Shown here piece after piece: positions 1 through 10,876 of a stretch of 64,000 bases of DNA (position 1 is the first letter of the stretch; the number at the start of each line of letters is the position of its first letter). The stretch comes from a virus. Where the stretch lies: positions 1 to 64,000 of IMG/VR virus record IMGVR_UViG_3300020578_000052, one strand, 5' to 3'. The position numbers and the translations under genes were made by a program. The notes beneath the pieces are model-generated. The model had not been told where the DNA came from. It did no database searches and saw only the letters and a program-made list of their open reading frames with translations.

Positions 1-1937
1 TTAACCCTTCTCCTAATCTAGCTGCTTTTGTTTCTCTACCAGTAAAAGCAGAAGCTTCTGTATCAAGAGCCACTCTAAATGTATCTTCTAAAGCGGGCAA
101 ATAACTTCCATCTTTGAATTTGAATAAGTCTGCGGCTGCATTTTTCTTGAGATGATTTAGAAGATCTGGCATTGTTCTAATGTCCATACCGGATTCTATA
201 GCTTGTTTTAGTTGGCGAGCATACTGTCTATTTCTCATAGCTGAACTTCTAGATGCTTCGGGAATCGCATCTAATGTACTCTCTGCGGTTTGATATATTT
301 GCCTTCTTAAATTAGATCTAATTTCTCCAGTTTCAATTGCATGATTTAAAGAAGCAATAATCCTATTTCGTCTTGCTTCTTGTGCTGCCATATATTTTGG
401 ATCAGAAAATAAATTACCATGAAAAGCTGGAGCAAGTGGATCATAATAAACCCTGCCTGAAGGTTGCCCTTGCAGAACTAAGTTTATTGAATCATCGGTT
501 CCCATAATCGCTGTTTCTTTTTTCAAAGCCACATCTGTTGTTAAAATTGAATAGTTTTTCAAGGCATCTGCAAAACTGGATTGATCAACAACGGCTTTAA
601 TCATTCTGGGAACTGTTACTTCGTCAACAGCACCCCCGAAACGTTCTTTTATGTTCATAAATATTCTTGCTGTTATAGCTTGAAAACTATCTCCTTCAAG
701 ATTATCTAATTGAGAAGTAAGTTCTAAAATTTTATTAGAAACATATTGTGAACGGCCGTTGTCCTTCTGGAAAAGCCTTTAACATTTCTAATTCGTTTTT
801 AATTTGAGATCTTATTGCATTAAACATTTTTGAATTGATAACAGACGTACCATCAAACGCTGATTCAAATTTTTGAGTAAGAATTTTTTGACCTTCTTCA
901 TCCAGAGAACTTATTTGTCTTAAAACATTTCCATCGTCATCAAGAACTTTCATATGTTTTAACGCACCGGTGACAACTTCTACGGTTCCACTCTTAGAAT
1001 AAAAAGCTTTTTTTTCTAGCCCCTCAACGGTATCTCCAAATAAATCTATTGCCTGAAGTTTTGCGAATGCTGTTCTTGAACGCTGATCTGTAAAAGCAGA
1101 AGCTTCTGGAGAACTTAAAGCATTTATGTAGTTTTCAGCTATTTTCCTTAAGTCTTCGTCAATTTTAAAAACTCTAACAGATTTAGTATCAAGCTTTGTT
1201 GTTCCGCTAACTTGTTGTAATAGATTAGCTAAATCATCACCAGCTAAAGATACATCTTTTAATCCAATTGCTCCTCTAATACGCTTACCTGACTTTGAGT
1301 ACATTGAAGCAACTGCTTCTGGACCCTTTTTTAAGGCTTCCATTAAATCATTTGTAGACAAAATTCCACCAAGACCTTCTGATGTTGCGTTAAATAGTCT
1401 TGATATTTCTCCAACCGTCATTTCTCTGTCTCCAGAAAAAACTCTCAATAAGTTAAAGGCGCTGTCATCGGGGACCATGTAGCCAAAATTTTCTCCAATT
1501 TGATCAACTATATTTTTAAGTACTTTTTTATTGCCTAATTTTGTCTTAAAGGTTCCAACTTCAAATCTAATTAAATTAGGATCTTCTATACCTAATCTAG
1601 TAGCTAGGCCCATATCGTTGGCTAACATAGTCTGAATAGTTTTGAGCCTTTGTTCAAGTCCACCAAGTCCTCTTAAATTATAAGAAGATGTCTCTAAATC
1701 TCCAGTTAGTCTTGCAAAGGTTGTCATTCCTGTTGTACCAGCTGCGTCAATAGCTTCTTTTGCGGTGTTAAATGTTGTTCCACTTGTAGTTAACGTATAA
1801 ACTAAATTTTCACCTTCAAGATCAACTCTGATCATGTCGGTCATTCCATACATTGTTCTTCTAAGGAGACGTCGTTCTGCCTCAAGCCTTCTTATTGGCA
1901 TTGCGTCTGTGCTTACAAGTGGATTAATTCTTGGCAT
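1..1937 (-). CDS. Virion-type protein, partial at left edge, joined by +1 shift at CGG
   Basis: The first 393 codons read from ATG at 1937 to a CGG codon at 756-758. Without a shift the frame stops 6 codons later. Moving +1 at CGG opens a frame that runs without a stop to base 1 (about 250 more residues) with the same codon use and the same Ser/Ala/Leu-rich helical character. The join reads ...FPEGQ-G-RSQYVS.... I recognise no family. It lies just downstream (10 bp) of the 2,230-residue tape-measure-position gene, so a tail or baseplate role is an inference. The C-terminus is outside the window. Confidence 0.7.
756..758 (-). other. CGG +1 recoding site 1 (CGGC)
   Basis: In-frame CGG followed by C. 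Zero-frame codons around it are CAA CGG CCG, ending at TAA (735-737). Reading +1 gives GGC then an open frame to the window edge. It is the only in-frame CGG in this gene. Confidence 0.7.
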
Positions 1938-1947
1938 TTTTATCTAC

Positions 1948-4900
1948 CTAAAATATATTTATAGAAGAAGAAATAGCTGAGGAAAGGCTAATAGCATTGG
2001 ATCCGTATGGGTTTCTATTTTCTCTTACACTTCCAGAAACGCCCATTCTAGACATCATGGCCCTAAGTTGCGAGCCAACATTTTCCTCAGAGTTATTTTC
2101 AAAAAATGACGGATACGAAGGATTGGTTAAATTTGCTTCTTTAACCTGTTGTGGATAGTAACCCATTTGTGACATTTCTAGACCCATGGACTGCCCCATT
2201 TTTATTTTAACATGTTCTAGATTAGTATTTGGATGCCAACCTTCCCAGTGCTGATCTGGTAGTTCGTGTCTAGAAAAATACTCTGCTAAATCTGGTTTTT
2301 CTTCTACTTTCATGCCCCAAGCAGCTTGATAAATTCTTCTTTCCAGTCTACCAGAAGTTGAAAGAATTCTTTCTCTTTCTTCTTCTGGGGCATTTATCAT
2401 GGCTTTAAAATGTTCTCTTTTTCTTTTTGGAATTGCCAAAGAAAGATTATCTATAGAACCACCATAGATATCTGCCCCATACATTGTTCTTTTGGCTGCG
2501 GATGTAAAGCTTGCCGCTGCTGCTGCGTCTCCCCTAGCTCTTGCCTCGTTTGCTAAACTTGTATTTTTAACATAGCCAAGAATATCTATATATTCTTCTA
2601 GCGCAAGTTCTTTGACTCTTGTTTTAGGCATTTGTCTTTCGCCGGTTACCAGCTCATGAATATTCCCTTTTACAGAAGATGTGAGTCCAGTTAGACCACC
2701 AACTAAAGATCCAACAGTTTTTGCTGTTGCAGTTCTACCAAAGAATGATCCAGCTGCAGCCATTGCAAACGTTGCGACAATTGGATCTCTTTGAGAAGCT
2801 TTATTAATCATTGGTTGTATAAAGCTTTCATACGGTCTTTGCCACTCTGGGAAAGTAACACCATAAACATTTCTTCTCTCCCAGTCTTCAGTAGCAGTTC
2901 TTTTATTCAAAAATTTGCTATTAAAGAAAGTGTCTCTGTGAGCAATATATTCTCCAGCTCGACTTAGTGCATGAATTGTTGGGTGCATTCCCATTTCTTC
3001 TGCAGATGTGTCTTTGTACTTATAGGGAGAAAATTGATACTTTGTAGTAGTATTTTCGACTTGACCTCTTATTTGTTCAACTTTTATTTTTTCTGCGGGA
3101 GAAAGATCTCCCATTTTTATTGTTCTATTCAATGATCTAAACTCTTTAGAATATGGCGCTACATCTGCAAGTATGTCCAGCTGATTAACTCTTCCATATC
3201 TTCCTGTTTCGTCTCCATATAAAGTGTTGAGTCTTTCGTATCCAACGCCAGGCATTCTAATTTCACCCTCTTGGACTCTTGTAAATGGATCTCCAGTTTT
3301 AAAATTAACAAAGTAGTCAGACCCAGGCAAAAATGGATACTGTTGCCCCATTGTGTTTGGAATAGGGTTTATGTAATTGACATCATTTCTTTCTTTTGGA
3401 ATAAATCTTCTTACAATTTCAGAAATTTCTATGTTTCCAATAGAACCTTCTCCAGCCATAGGAACGTCGCCCAAACCGCCAAGGTTAAGGTCCCAGAATG
3501 CCCTAGTTGAACCATAACCTTTTGAAGCAGATTGCAGTGCAGAAACTTGCGGAGACATGTCTTGATTTCCAAAGCCAAGACCCTCCCTAAGTGATCCAAA
3601 TGCAAAACCGTAAATACCTGCAGTTTCTTGAAGCCTATAACCAAGTTCACTAGCTTGAAACGCAACAGAGCCCGTTGATATTGGAGCTCCAGATGGCACT
3701 ACAGCGGGTGGTATAATGCCAGGAACTTTTGGTGGACCATAAGTTATGCCCCCTGCTTGAGATATTCTATTTGGTCCAGCTAAAGCTGCATTTGTCAACG
3801 CATTATTATAAGATCCTATTTGACCAGTGACCGATCTGCTAGCAGTAGCCATTGCTCCTGCATTTGCAGACATGGCGTTGTTGTAGCCAGCTATCTGCCT
3901 TCCTGCACCGTAGTACCCTCCACTTGCAGCATTTAGTGATGCAATTGAACCGCCAGCGCCCATGACTGGAGAAGCTTTTCCAGAATCCAGTAGTCCTTGG
4001 GCGTTATATGCTCCAGAATCTCCAACTGGAACATAGGCTGCCAACCCTGCCGCAACGGCATTTTGATGCATTTCAATTTGTGGCTTAAGAATTTTTCCTA
4101 CAGTTAAATTACCCAAAGCCGTAGCAGGACCAAAGGGTCCGGTAAAATATTCTCCAGTTACAGGATATGGCCTATCGTCGTAATGTTCTCTTTCAAACCT
4201 ATATGGATCAAATGGTCTTAGTGGCGAAAAATCATAACCAAATGCCAGTTTTTCTGCTGGCGAAGAATACGAATCAGAAGTTAAACCAGTGCCTTCTGCT
4301 AATTTTCTATAATAAGATGGTCTGTAGTAGAGAACTTTTCCACCCTTAAATGGAGTTGTTCCCAGTGGCCAATATCTACCCTGCCTAACGGCTACTTCAC
4401 CATTAAGAAGTTGATCTTTCTTTTCTTGATATGACATGCCACCGGGAACTAGACCTGCACCTATTGATTGTCCTTCAACAGCTGCTCTAGCTAGTTTTGT
4501 AGTGAAGAATGGAGAATAAACTTTTTCTCCTCTTTGATCTCTTTCACCAACAGCTCCACCAATAGTTCTATCCACGGCCATAAATGTTGCACCGGCAGCT
4601 GTAATTGGAAGAACTCTTTTACCAACCATTCCCCTAAAGTAAAGATCTAAAGGACCACCATATTGAGACTGATCTAACTGTATACCAAATGTTCCAAAAT
4701 ATTTATTTAATCTACCAAATATATGAGCAGTGGGTATTGACCCAGTAGAAAATGCTTCAGGATTTTTGTAGGTGCCTATTCCTGCGGCACTCTTCACAGC
4801 TGCCATTGGGTTTCTAGCGAAGACTGTTCCAAATGTGGGTAACATTGTGTACTGTTGTCCACTGCCAAGAATATTAACAGAAAGATCATTTAACTCATAA

Positions 4901-7900
4901 GGAGCAGTCCCAAACTTTCTACTAAGACCTGGTAATAACCTTGAAGCTGGTCTTCTAATTGAAGAATTAACCATTGAGGTATTGCCTCTAGTGAACTCTC
5001 CAAAAAGTTTTCTAACAGAATCACTATTATTAGCGGTGGATATGACTTTGTTCAAAGCCTTTACAGCGTTTTCTGTTCTTCCAAGCGCTCCTTGATGCGT
5101 ACTAAATGCACTAAAGTTAAACAATGTGGCAACACCAAAAGCTCTAGCTTCAACAGCTGCATCAATTCCTATCTTACCTTCAGCTTGAAGCTGTCTTGTT
5201 ACTTTTTCAATTTGAGTAAATATGTCGTCTGTTACGTTAATGGTTCTAGATGCTGCGGGCGTAGTCTGCCTAAGCATTTGATTTCTCTGAGCAATGTATC
5301 TAAATATTTCAGAAGAAGCTCTATCTACATCAAACTGAGTTTCATCCATGTAGCCTCCAAGTCTTGAAAAAGACTTTGAAAGCTTGGTTGGATCAATTCC
5401 AGCTCTTCTTAACTCTGCATATACTTGACTTTGCTCGGCAAACAGTATTCTTACGGCTTCTCTTACGTCTTGAACTGTACTAATCTGACTTGCTCTTACG
5501 CCTGATGTGGACTTGAACAAATCTGGAGCAACTTCTTCAAGCTCTCTCATTACTCTTTGATTTATATTAAAGTTGAATATTCTTTTTCTAAATGATTCTA
5601 CCGCAGAAAGAACTTGTGACTGACTGTATACCTGATTTCCAGCTTCATCTACTACTGAAAGATCTCTAAGGCTTAATGACCTTTGTCCTTTTAGAGTCTT
5701 GTAGGTAATAGTGTTATTTTGATTAGATAAAAGTTGAGCTAGAACTCTTGGATTCCTAATATCAGACTGTCTATTTTTAAATCTTGATCCAAGCCTAAAA
5801 AGAGAATTTGGCTGTTCTGGATCTATATCAAATATTTTTTTAAATCTACTAAATCTAGTTTTTTGCCCACCTAATGTGTCAACTCTTTCACCAGATAATC
5901 CTGATGCATTTCTAGCTTCTCTTGAAAATATTTCTGTACTTGCCGAAGGAGCTGCTCTATAGAAACCAGGGAGTTTGGATGCACTCAGTCTTCCTGATTC
6001 ATCTGCACTAAAAGACCTAAGAACTCCTTTGGTTCCTTTAACTCTATTGAGGATAAAGAAATCTGGTCTTGTCTCTGTTTGAGGTATAAATGGTTGTACA
6101 GATCTTGAAGAAACATATTGAATTACTGGAGAGTTTCTTATATCCCTTAAAGATCTATTGCCCATCAAATCTGCTGGATTAAATCCAACAATTGGAATTC
6201 TAAAATCAGAAGCAATAAAGTCTTTTGCTTTTGTGAGCATACTTGTAACTTTTGTAAAGTCAAGTATTTCCCCAGATCTTGTTTGGTATACTCCACCTAT
6301 TGCGCTTCTACCCATTGTTTGAGTAGCTGAACCTAAACCTCCAGTAACTGGATCAAAAGTTGCTTGAGTTGAAGCAAGCTGCCTAATTGAAGCCTGTTGC
6401 TCTGGAGGCATAAATTTAAACAGGCCTCTGTCAACTCCTTCGTCTACAAGAAGTGGCCTTAAGCCAAGAATGTTGGCTGCACCACCTCCAAAAAATCCAG
6501 TTGTTAGCTTTCTTTGGTTAAGCAAGAAATCTCTCATGTAACTGAAGTCAGTTGGATCAAATCCTTGACCAACTAACTTTGACTCAAGAACAGATTGGGT
6601 TATTCTTCTTCCATCTTTTTGCAGTAGAGGTATACCAAGTGTTTGTGCAGTTTTTCTTTGAAGGAAAGTTTGTTTACTTTCTGATATTGGTCCAATAAAG
6701 TCTAGGTAACTTTGCTTAGCCGGCTTCAAAACATCTGAAGCTATCTCTGGCATTGAACCAACTCTGAATTGATTCCAATTGCTTCTAATTTTTTCGTTAA
6801 GAGATCTTCTAAATTCCTCCGATACAAAAAGCCTATCTACTTCTTCTATAGATTCTTTTAGCGCTTGACCATTACCAATTGCAGCTTGGAAATCTTTTCC
6901 ACCTTTAACGCCCCTAAATCTTTCTAGGATATCGTCAAAAAAAGTGTCTGCGTCGTCGCTAAATTGTGTTTTTCTACCTAAAGAAATCCTGTTTGTTACT
7001 TCAGAAGCTACTTTACTTGAAGGAAGGTTGTTTATTTTTATTTGAGCAACAAAACTATCTGCGGCTTTTTGATCTATACCCTTTACGTTTACTAAATGTC
7101 TGGATAATTGATTTTTATATTCATCTTCTAAAGATCTTATATAAAAATCACTTCCTTTAAATCTTTGCGTATCAGGACCTCCAGCGCCAAGCCTATAAAA
7201 ATCTTGACTAAGTCTGGTAAGTTTACTTGAATGTTGAGACTGAACTGCATTAATTGCTTTATTTAAAATTTCATCTGCAGAAGTTCCATCTAAGCCCCTT
7301 AGTTTTAATCTACTTGCGTTTTCAGCTAGTGCAGTAGTAAATGCATCGTCTGTTGAGTATCCAAACTTTTCAACAAGTTTTCCTAGTGCTTGTTCTTTTG
7401 TAAGTCTTCCAGAAACAACATCATGAGCCACACCTAAAGCTTTGAATTGATTTTTTCCTGCGGCAATTCCTACGCCTGCGCCTTTAAACGTTGGAAATAC
7501 GTCAAGTATTCCTATTCCATCCTCAGTTGTTCCAGTAAAAAATCCTCTGGCCCTAGCGGTCATCACCTTAAGTCTCTTAGACCTGTCAGCGTTGGACATA
7601 TCTTGAACAGCTTGTTTTGCTCCGTGTCTGGCTGCCCTTAAAGACTGAACAAATTCTGGCTGAGAATTGCCAGCTTCAGATACGCCCGCAGCAAATGCGC
7701 CACTTGCTTGAGAAGACATCTTGAGAACTTTATTGGTCATTCCTGCTATATCTTGACCAACTTCAGCGAGCAGTGATCTAATATCTATCGCAGCGTTTGC
7801 TGCTTTTCTTTGAATGGGAGACAAAGCCCTAAGGTCATTCATTGACCCAGCTAATGTTGTGAGCGAACTTCTTCCAGCTGCTCCAGCTGCCCCTACAGCC

Positions 7901-8640
7901 TCAAAAGGCAATATTATTGTTGCAAGGTTTAAGGTAGACTGCTTTACAAAGTCAGAGATTACGTCTGCTGGATTATACCAATTTAATCTCTTCTTCTCTT
8001 GATCCTGTCCGAATAATGGTTCAGTAACTGCTCTTTGAGTTACGTACAGTGCAGGTAGCTCATATGGCATTCTTCTGGCAGCTCTGACAAGCCTAACCTG
8101 TAGCTCGTCTCTCATCGTCCAGGCTTCAGCAGACTCAGAGGTTAAGCCTCTAGCAGAACTTCTTGCACCTTCTTGACTTAGAGGCCTAAAGAACTTCCTT
8201 CTACCTAAAGTGGGGTTATAACCAGTTGTTAGTTTTCCATCAACTTCATAAACAGCCTTAAGATATGGATCATCTACTCCGTCAATGCTTCGGTGCATTG
8301 CACTGAGGTTGTCTAGTTCTTTTCTTATTTCAGTAATACTTCTTATTGCCCTGGTGGAAAGGGCATCCGTTCTTCCGGCTGTTACGGCTGAATCAGAAGA
8401 CCTTTGTAGAGCTTGACCTAGTTTTAATCCACCAGATTTTGTTAACCTTGAAGCAAGAGTTGTAACAAGCATTGCTGTGCCAGCAGATGCAAAAAAACGC
8501 ATCATAGGATGCGCATCTAAAGCCTTTGCTACATAGCCTGAATTAGGACTGGGTGTTTCTGTTTCACCCTCTCTAGACGGCATATCTCTAGAGGAGACCC
8601 CATGCCCTAAATTATGTATAGGTCCTTTGTCCCTAAACAT
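1948..8640 (-). CDS. Very large structural protein, tape-measure position (2,230 aa)
   Basis: It begins at ATG 8640 behind a clear AGGAGG 6 bases upstream. It follows two tail-assembly-chaperone-like genes, the usual place for a tape measure protein, and is the longest complete gene here. The sequence is Ser/Arg/Ala/Gly-rich and mostly polar, with a short hydrophobic stretch near residue 55 and a Gly/Ala-rich segment near residues 2000-2030 that could cross a membrane. I see no peptidase or lysozyme motif. About two dozen CGG triplets fall in the other two frames and none in the coding frame, so the codon is avoided. Tape measure is inferred from position and size; an internal ejection protein is the alternative. 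Confidence 0.6.
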   Translation of the reverse strand: MFRDKGPIHNLGHGVSSRDMPSREGETETPSPNSGYVAKALDAHPMMRFFASAGTAMLVTTLASRLTKSGGLKLGQALQRSSDSAVTAGRTDALSTRAIRSITEIRKELDNLSAMHRSIDGVDDPYLKAVYEVDGKLTTGYNPTLGRRKFFRPLSQEGARSSARGLTSESAEAWTMRDELQVRLVRAARRMPYELPALYVTQRAVTEPLFGQDQEKKRLNWYNPADVISDFVKQSTLNLATIILPFEAVGAAGAAGRSSLTTLAGSMNDLRALSPIQRKAANAAIDIRSLLAEVGQDIAGMTNKVLKMSSQASGAFAAGVSEAGNSQPEFVQSLRAARHGAKQAVQDMSNADRSKRLKVMTARARGFFTGTTEDGIGILDVFPTFKGAGVGIAAGKNQFKALGVAHDVVSGRLTKEQALGKLVEKFGYSTDDAFTTALAENASRLKLRGLDGTSADEILNKAINAVQSQHSSKLTRLSQDFYRLGAGGPDTQRFKGSDFYIRSLEDEYKNQLSRHLVNVKGIDQKAADSFVAQIKINNLPSSKVASEVTNRISLGRKTQFSDDADTFFDDILERFRGVKGGKDFQAAIGNGQALKESIEEVDRLFVSEEFRRSLNEKIRSNWNQFRVGSMPEIASDVLKPAKQSYLDFIGPISESKQTFLQRKTAQTLGIPLLQKDGRRITQSVLESKLVGQGFDPTDFSYMRDFLLNQRKLTTGFFGGGAANILGLRPLLVDEGVDRGLFKFMPPEQQASIRQLASTQATFDPVTGGLGSATQTMGRSAIGGVYQTRSGEILDFTKVTSMLTKAKDFIASDFRIPIVGFNPADLMGNRSLRDIRNSPVIQYVSSRSVQPFIPQTETRPDFFILNRVKGTKGVLRSFSADESGRLSASKLPGFYRAAPSASTEIFSREARNASGLSGERVDTLGGQKTRFSRFKKIFDIDPEQPNSLFRLGSRFKNRQSDIRNPRVLAQLLSNQNNTITYKTLKGQRSLSLRDLSVVDEAGNQVYSQSQVLSAVESFRKRIFNFNINQRVMRELEEVAPDLFKSTSGVRASQISTVQDVREAVRILFAEQSQVYAELRRAGIDPTKLSKSFSRLGGYMDETQFDVDRASSEIFRYIAQRNQMLRQTTPAASRTINVTDDIFTQIEKVTRQLQAEGKIGIDAAVEARAFGVATLFNFSAFSTHQGALGRTENAVKALNKVISTANNSDSVRKLFGEFTRGNTSMVNSSIRRPASRLLPGLSRKFGTAPYELNDLSVNILGSGQQYTMLPTFGTVFARNPMAAVKSAAGIGTYKNPEAFSTGSIPTAHIFGRLNKYFGTFGIQLDQSQYGGPLDLYFRGMVGKRVLPITAAGATFMAVDRTIGGAVGERDQRGEKVYSPFFTTKLARAAVEGQSIGAGLVPGGMSYQEKKDQLLNGEVAVRQGRYWPLGTTPFKGGKVLYYRPSYYRKLAEGTGLTSDSYSSPAEKLAFGYDFSPLRPFDPYRFEREHYDDRPYPVTGEYFTGPFGPATALGNLTVGKILKPQIEMHQNAVAAGLAAYVPVGDSGAYNAQGLLDSGKASPVMGAGGSIASLNAASGGYYGAGRQIAGYNNAMSANAGAMATASRSVTGQIGSYNNALTNAALAGPNRISQAGGITYGPPKVPGIIPPAVVPSGAPISTGSVAFQASELGYRLQETAGIYGFAFGSLREGLGFGNQDMSPQVSALQSASKGYGSTRAFWDLNLGGLGDVPMAGEGSIGNIEISEIVRRFIPKERNDVNYINPIPNTMGQQYPFLPGSDYFVNFKTGDPFTRVQEGEIRMPGVGYERLNTLYGDETGRYGRVNQLDILADVAPYSKEFRSLNRTIKMGDLSPAEKIKVEQIRGQVENTTTKYQFSPYKYKDTSAEEMGMHPTIHALSRAGEYIAHRDTFFNSKFLNKRTATEDWERRNVYGVTFPEWQRPYESFIQPMINKASQRDPIVATFAMAAAGSFFGRTATAKTVGSLVGGLTGLTSSVKGNIHELVTGERQMPKTRVKELALEEYIDILGYVKNTSLANEARARGDAAAAASFTSAAKRTMYGADIYGGSIDNLSLAIPKRKREHFKAMINAPEEERERILSTSGRLERRIYQAAWGMKVEEKPDLAEYFSRHELPDQHWEGWHPNTNLEHVKIKMGQSMGLEMSQMGYYPQQVKEANLTNPSYPSFFENNSEENVGSQLRAMMSRMGVSGSVRENRNPYGSNAISLSSAISSSINIF

Positions 8641-8653
8641 ATAGTCCTCCTAA

Positions 8654-9280
8654 TTACATTGCCCCCCAAAGCTTTCTGGCAACTGGGTCTTCGTAAGATG
8701 CTTCGCCCTGCTTTCTTGAAGCATTGTAGTTTGCGGCTTTTGTTTGTTCTTTCTTTACTTCTTCTTCTGGATCTATTAGCTCTAGTTTAACATTTGTAGC
8801 TTCAATGCCGTATATGTTTTGTTGAATTTCAATTATTTTTTCTGCTAGAGCAACTCTTTCTGAAAGTTGAGAAAAAGTCATATTATCAAGATCTTCTGGA
8901 GAATATGTATTTATAGTAGCCAAAACAAAGGCTTTCATTAAGCTTCTAACCTCTCCAGCAATTTGCCTTTTTGAGTCAAGTATTCTTTTTGCAACCCTTG
9001 CAGACTGGAAACCTGATGCATCGAGAACTTCTTGTGCGACTGAAGATACCATTCCAGCAGGGATCTTGTATATATCAAAACCTTCTGGATATACAATTGT
9101 AGCTTTTAAAATTTCATCTTCTGCGTCGGCGGAAGAAAAGCCTTGAGACTGTCCTATTAGAGAAATTTTATCAAACTCAGCAAATGTTAGTTCCCTGAAT
9201 AACAAATCAGTCCCCTTTACATTAACTGCGTAAAGGGGACCGTATTTTTGCTTAAGTTCTAAGAGAACTTCATTGTCCAT
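8654..9280 (-). CDS. Tail-assembly-chaperone-like protein (208 aa)
   Basis: This small acidic protein sits directly upstream of the giant tape-measure-position gene and 3 bp after its neighbour. Its first half is visibly paralogous to the 167-residue protein upstream: both have a hydrophobic strand, a run ending in P-x-x-[YF]-[DK]-I, then a motif of the type S-x-x-x-QE-[VI]-L-[DE]-ASGF (here near residue 90). Its C-terminal half is a longer charged helical tail ending in LWGAM. In many phages two such cytosolic proteins coat the tape measure during tail assembly, sometimes linked by a frameshift. Here they are separate cistrons with their own starts. The role is inferred from order and size. 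Confidence 0.5.
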   Translation of the reverse strand: MDNEVLLELKQKYGPLYAVNVKGTDLLFRELTFAEFDKISLIGQSQGFSSADAEDEILKATIVYPEGFDIYKIPAGMVSSVAQEVLDASGFQSARVAKRILDSKRQIAGEVRSLMKAFVLATINTYSPEDLDNMTFSQLSERVALAEKIIEIQQNIYGIEATNVKLELIDPEEEVKKEQTKAANYNASRKQGEASYEDPVARKLWGAM

Positions 9281-9283
9281 AAA

Positions 9284-9787
9284 TTATAACTGACGGACCT
9301 CTAGGGCAACGAAGCCAGAAGCTTCTAATATTTCCTGAGACAGAAGCGACGGTAGACCTGCCATCTCGTTTGAGAGAGCAATTTTGTCATACGATGGGAA
9401 GAGCAAACAGATTTCAGTAATAGCCTCTTCATTCCATAAATTAGCTTCTGCAGTTGACATTTGCCCTGCCTGAACAAGTTGCTCCATTTTTTTTACAAGC
9501 TGCTTATATTCATTTCTATTTAGAGTTCTCCAAACAATGTGTTTGTCAAATGTAATAGATGTTACATATACATCTCCAAACGTTGATTTCCACTGTTTAA
9601 TCTGACCAGCAGTTGGGCCACCGTCCCAAATATGCTCATCATCGGCAAGATCTTCAACGGTCATACCCTTTTCGTCATCATAAACGCCTTCTTCATCTTC
9701 TAATGAAAGAACCTCATATTCTTCAGCACCAAGCTCTTTTTTTGTAGCCTCATCAGTAGTAATGACTACCTTCTTTTGACCTGACAT
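9284..9787 (-). CDS. Tail-assembly-chaperone-like protein (167 aa)
   Basis: An acidic N-terminal segment (residues 1-60, many Glu/Asp) is followed by a domain shared with the next gene, ending in SQEILEASGF near residue 155. AAGGAG lies 6 bases before ATG 9787, and a perfect extended -10 (TG-A-TATAAT) lies 35 bases upstream. It sits between the tail tube group and the tape-measure-position gene, matching the tail chaperone slot of other myophages. It lacks the long helical tail of its paralogue. Confidence 0.5.
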   Translation of the reverse strand: MSGQKKVVITTDEATKKELGAEEYEVLSLEDEEGVYDDEKGMTVEDLADDEHIWDGGPTAGQIKQWKSTFGDVYVTSITFDKHIVWRTLNRNEYKQLVKKMEQLVQAGQMSTAEANLWNEEAITEICLLFPSYDKIALSNEMAGLPSLLSQEILEASGFVALEVRQL

Positions 9788-9822
9788 TTTTTCTCCTTTT
9801 ACGCAATTAGATTATTGCCTTA

Positions 9823-9828
9823 ATTATA
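9823..9828 (-). promoter_or_regulatory. Extended -10 promoter, TATAAT
   Basis: On the minus strand the hexamer TATAAT is preceded by TG plus one base, in a 54-base intergenic gap, 35 bases before the start of the 167-residue chaperone-like gene. No good -35 is seen, as is usual for extended -10 promoters. It would drive the chaperone and tape-measure genes. Confidence 0.45.
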
Positions 9829-9841
9829 TCATGTTTCTATA

Positions 9842-10876
9842 CTAAACTGTGTATTCGCCATTGTTAAAAACAACTCCAGATGTAACGGTTTCAGTGGTTA
9901 CATTCTGAGTAGTATATTCTTTTTCTGTCTGATCTGGAGTGGTAGCTCGTTGACCGGTAACCGCATTGTCCCCTACTCTTGCGTCTGTAAAATACATGTC
10001 TCTAGCTACGAATTGATAGTTTTCTACTAGCGGTTGACCGCCACTTGCGTAAGAGGTTGTCATAGACATTAAATTAATATTTTGAATAACTAATTTCATG
10101 GGAGATGAAGTAGAAAGATCGGTTAAAGTCTTGCGTTCATTATAATCCGTTGCCAAAATTCTGTCTGAGTTTAATTGTCTATTTATGTTATTTGCAGAAT
10201 CATATGTAACTATTTTGTTATTAGTTACAGCGTCTTCTTCTACTCCATAAAATATAATTAAATTAAAAGGTGGATGAGCGCTAAAGATATTATGACCTGC
10301 ACCTTGGCCCTCGATTAAAGTTCTAGACATTGGATCCGAAGTAATCCTATCAAGCTCTGAATTAAGCCAGTATTTTTGAATATTAATTTCATCATCTTTT
10401 CTAGCTTGGTCAGTGGAATTTCCCAGAGTGCTTCTAACTGCGAATGATGGGTTAGAACTAGAGCTTTCCATTCTTACCTTAGCTGCTTGTTCTAGTAAAT
10501 CTGTCATTCTTCTTGGATACCTGGAATAAACTGAAAGCTCACCAGTAATCAGCCTGGTGCCTAGCATCATGGCATCATAGTTATATGACCAGAAACCATA
10601 TAAAGGTTGCTTTTCTTGCTTTACAACAAAGGCCATTGAAGCAATGTCCATTTCATCTTTTGGATCAAAAAGACCGTCTATGTATACCTTGACATCTTCT
10701 CCTGAAAAGAAATAATCATAATAACTATTAAATCTTTCGTCAGTTCTTTGACCACCCCACTCAAGATCTATTGCTTCGTTTATAGGGTCAAAAAAATTAT
10801 CGCCTTCTTTTAAATTCCTTGGCATATATGCAGTAAAAGGCCTATATGGAGCTCTTCTATATTGTTCTGCTGGCAT
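9842..10876 (-). CDS. Tail/baseplate-region structural protein (344 aa)
   Basis: It starts at ATG 10876, directly abutting the stop of the 241-residue tube-like gene. Mixed alpha/beta, Tyr/Asn/Asp-rich. Near residue 290 it has the pattern ...NYQFVARDMYF..., which resembles the ...YVAREIGPM... and ...YMARGIQPL... ends of the two tube-like paralogues upstream. It may be a third, enlarged member of that family or an initiator/terminator of the tube. I recognise no enzyme motif. Confidence 0.5.
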   Translation of the reverse strand: MPAEQYRRAPYRPFTAYMPRNLKEGDNFFDPINEAIDLEWGGQRTDERFNSYYDYFFSGEDVKVYIDGLFDPKDEMDIASMAFVVKQEKQPLYGFWSYNYDAMMLGTRLITGELSVYSRYPRRMTDLLEQAAKVRMESSSSNPSFAVRSTLGNSTDQARKDDEINIQKYWLNSELDRITSDPMSRTLIEGQGAGHNIFSAHPPFNLIIFYGVEEDAVTNNKIVTYDSANNINRQLNSDRILATDYNERKTLTDLSTSSPMKLVIQNINLMSMTTSYASGGQPLVENYQFVARDMYFTDARVGDNAVTGQRATTPDQTEKEYTTQNVTTETVTSGVVFNNGEYTV

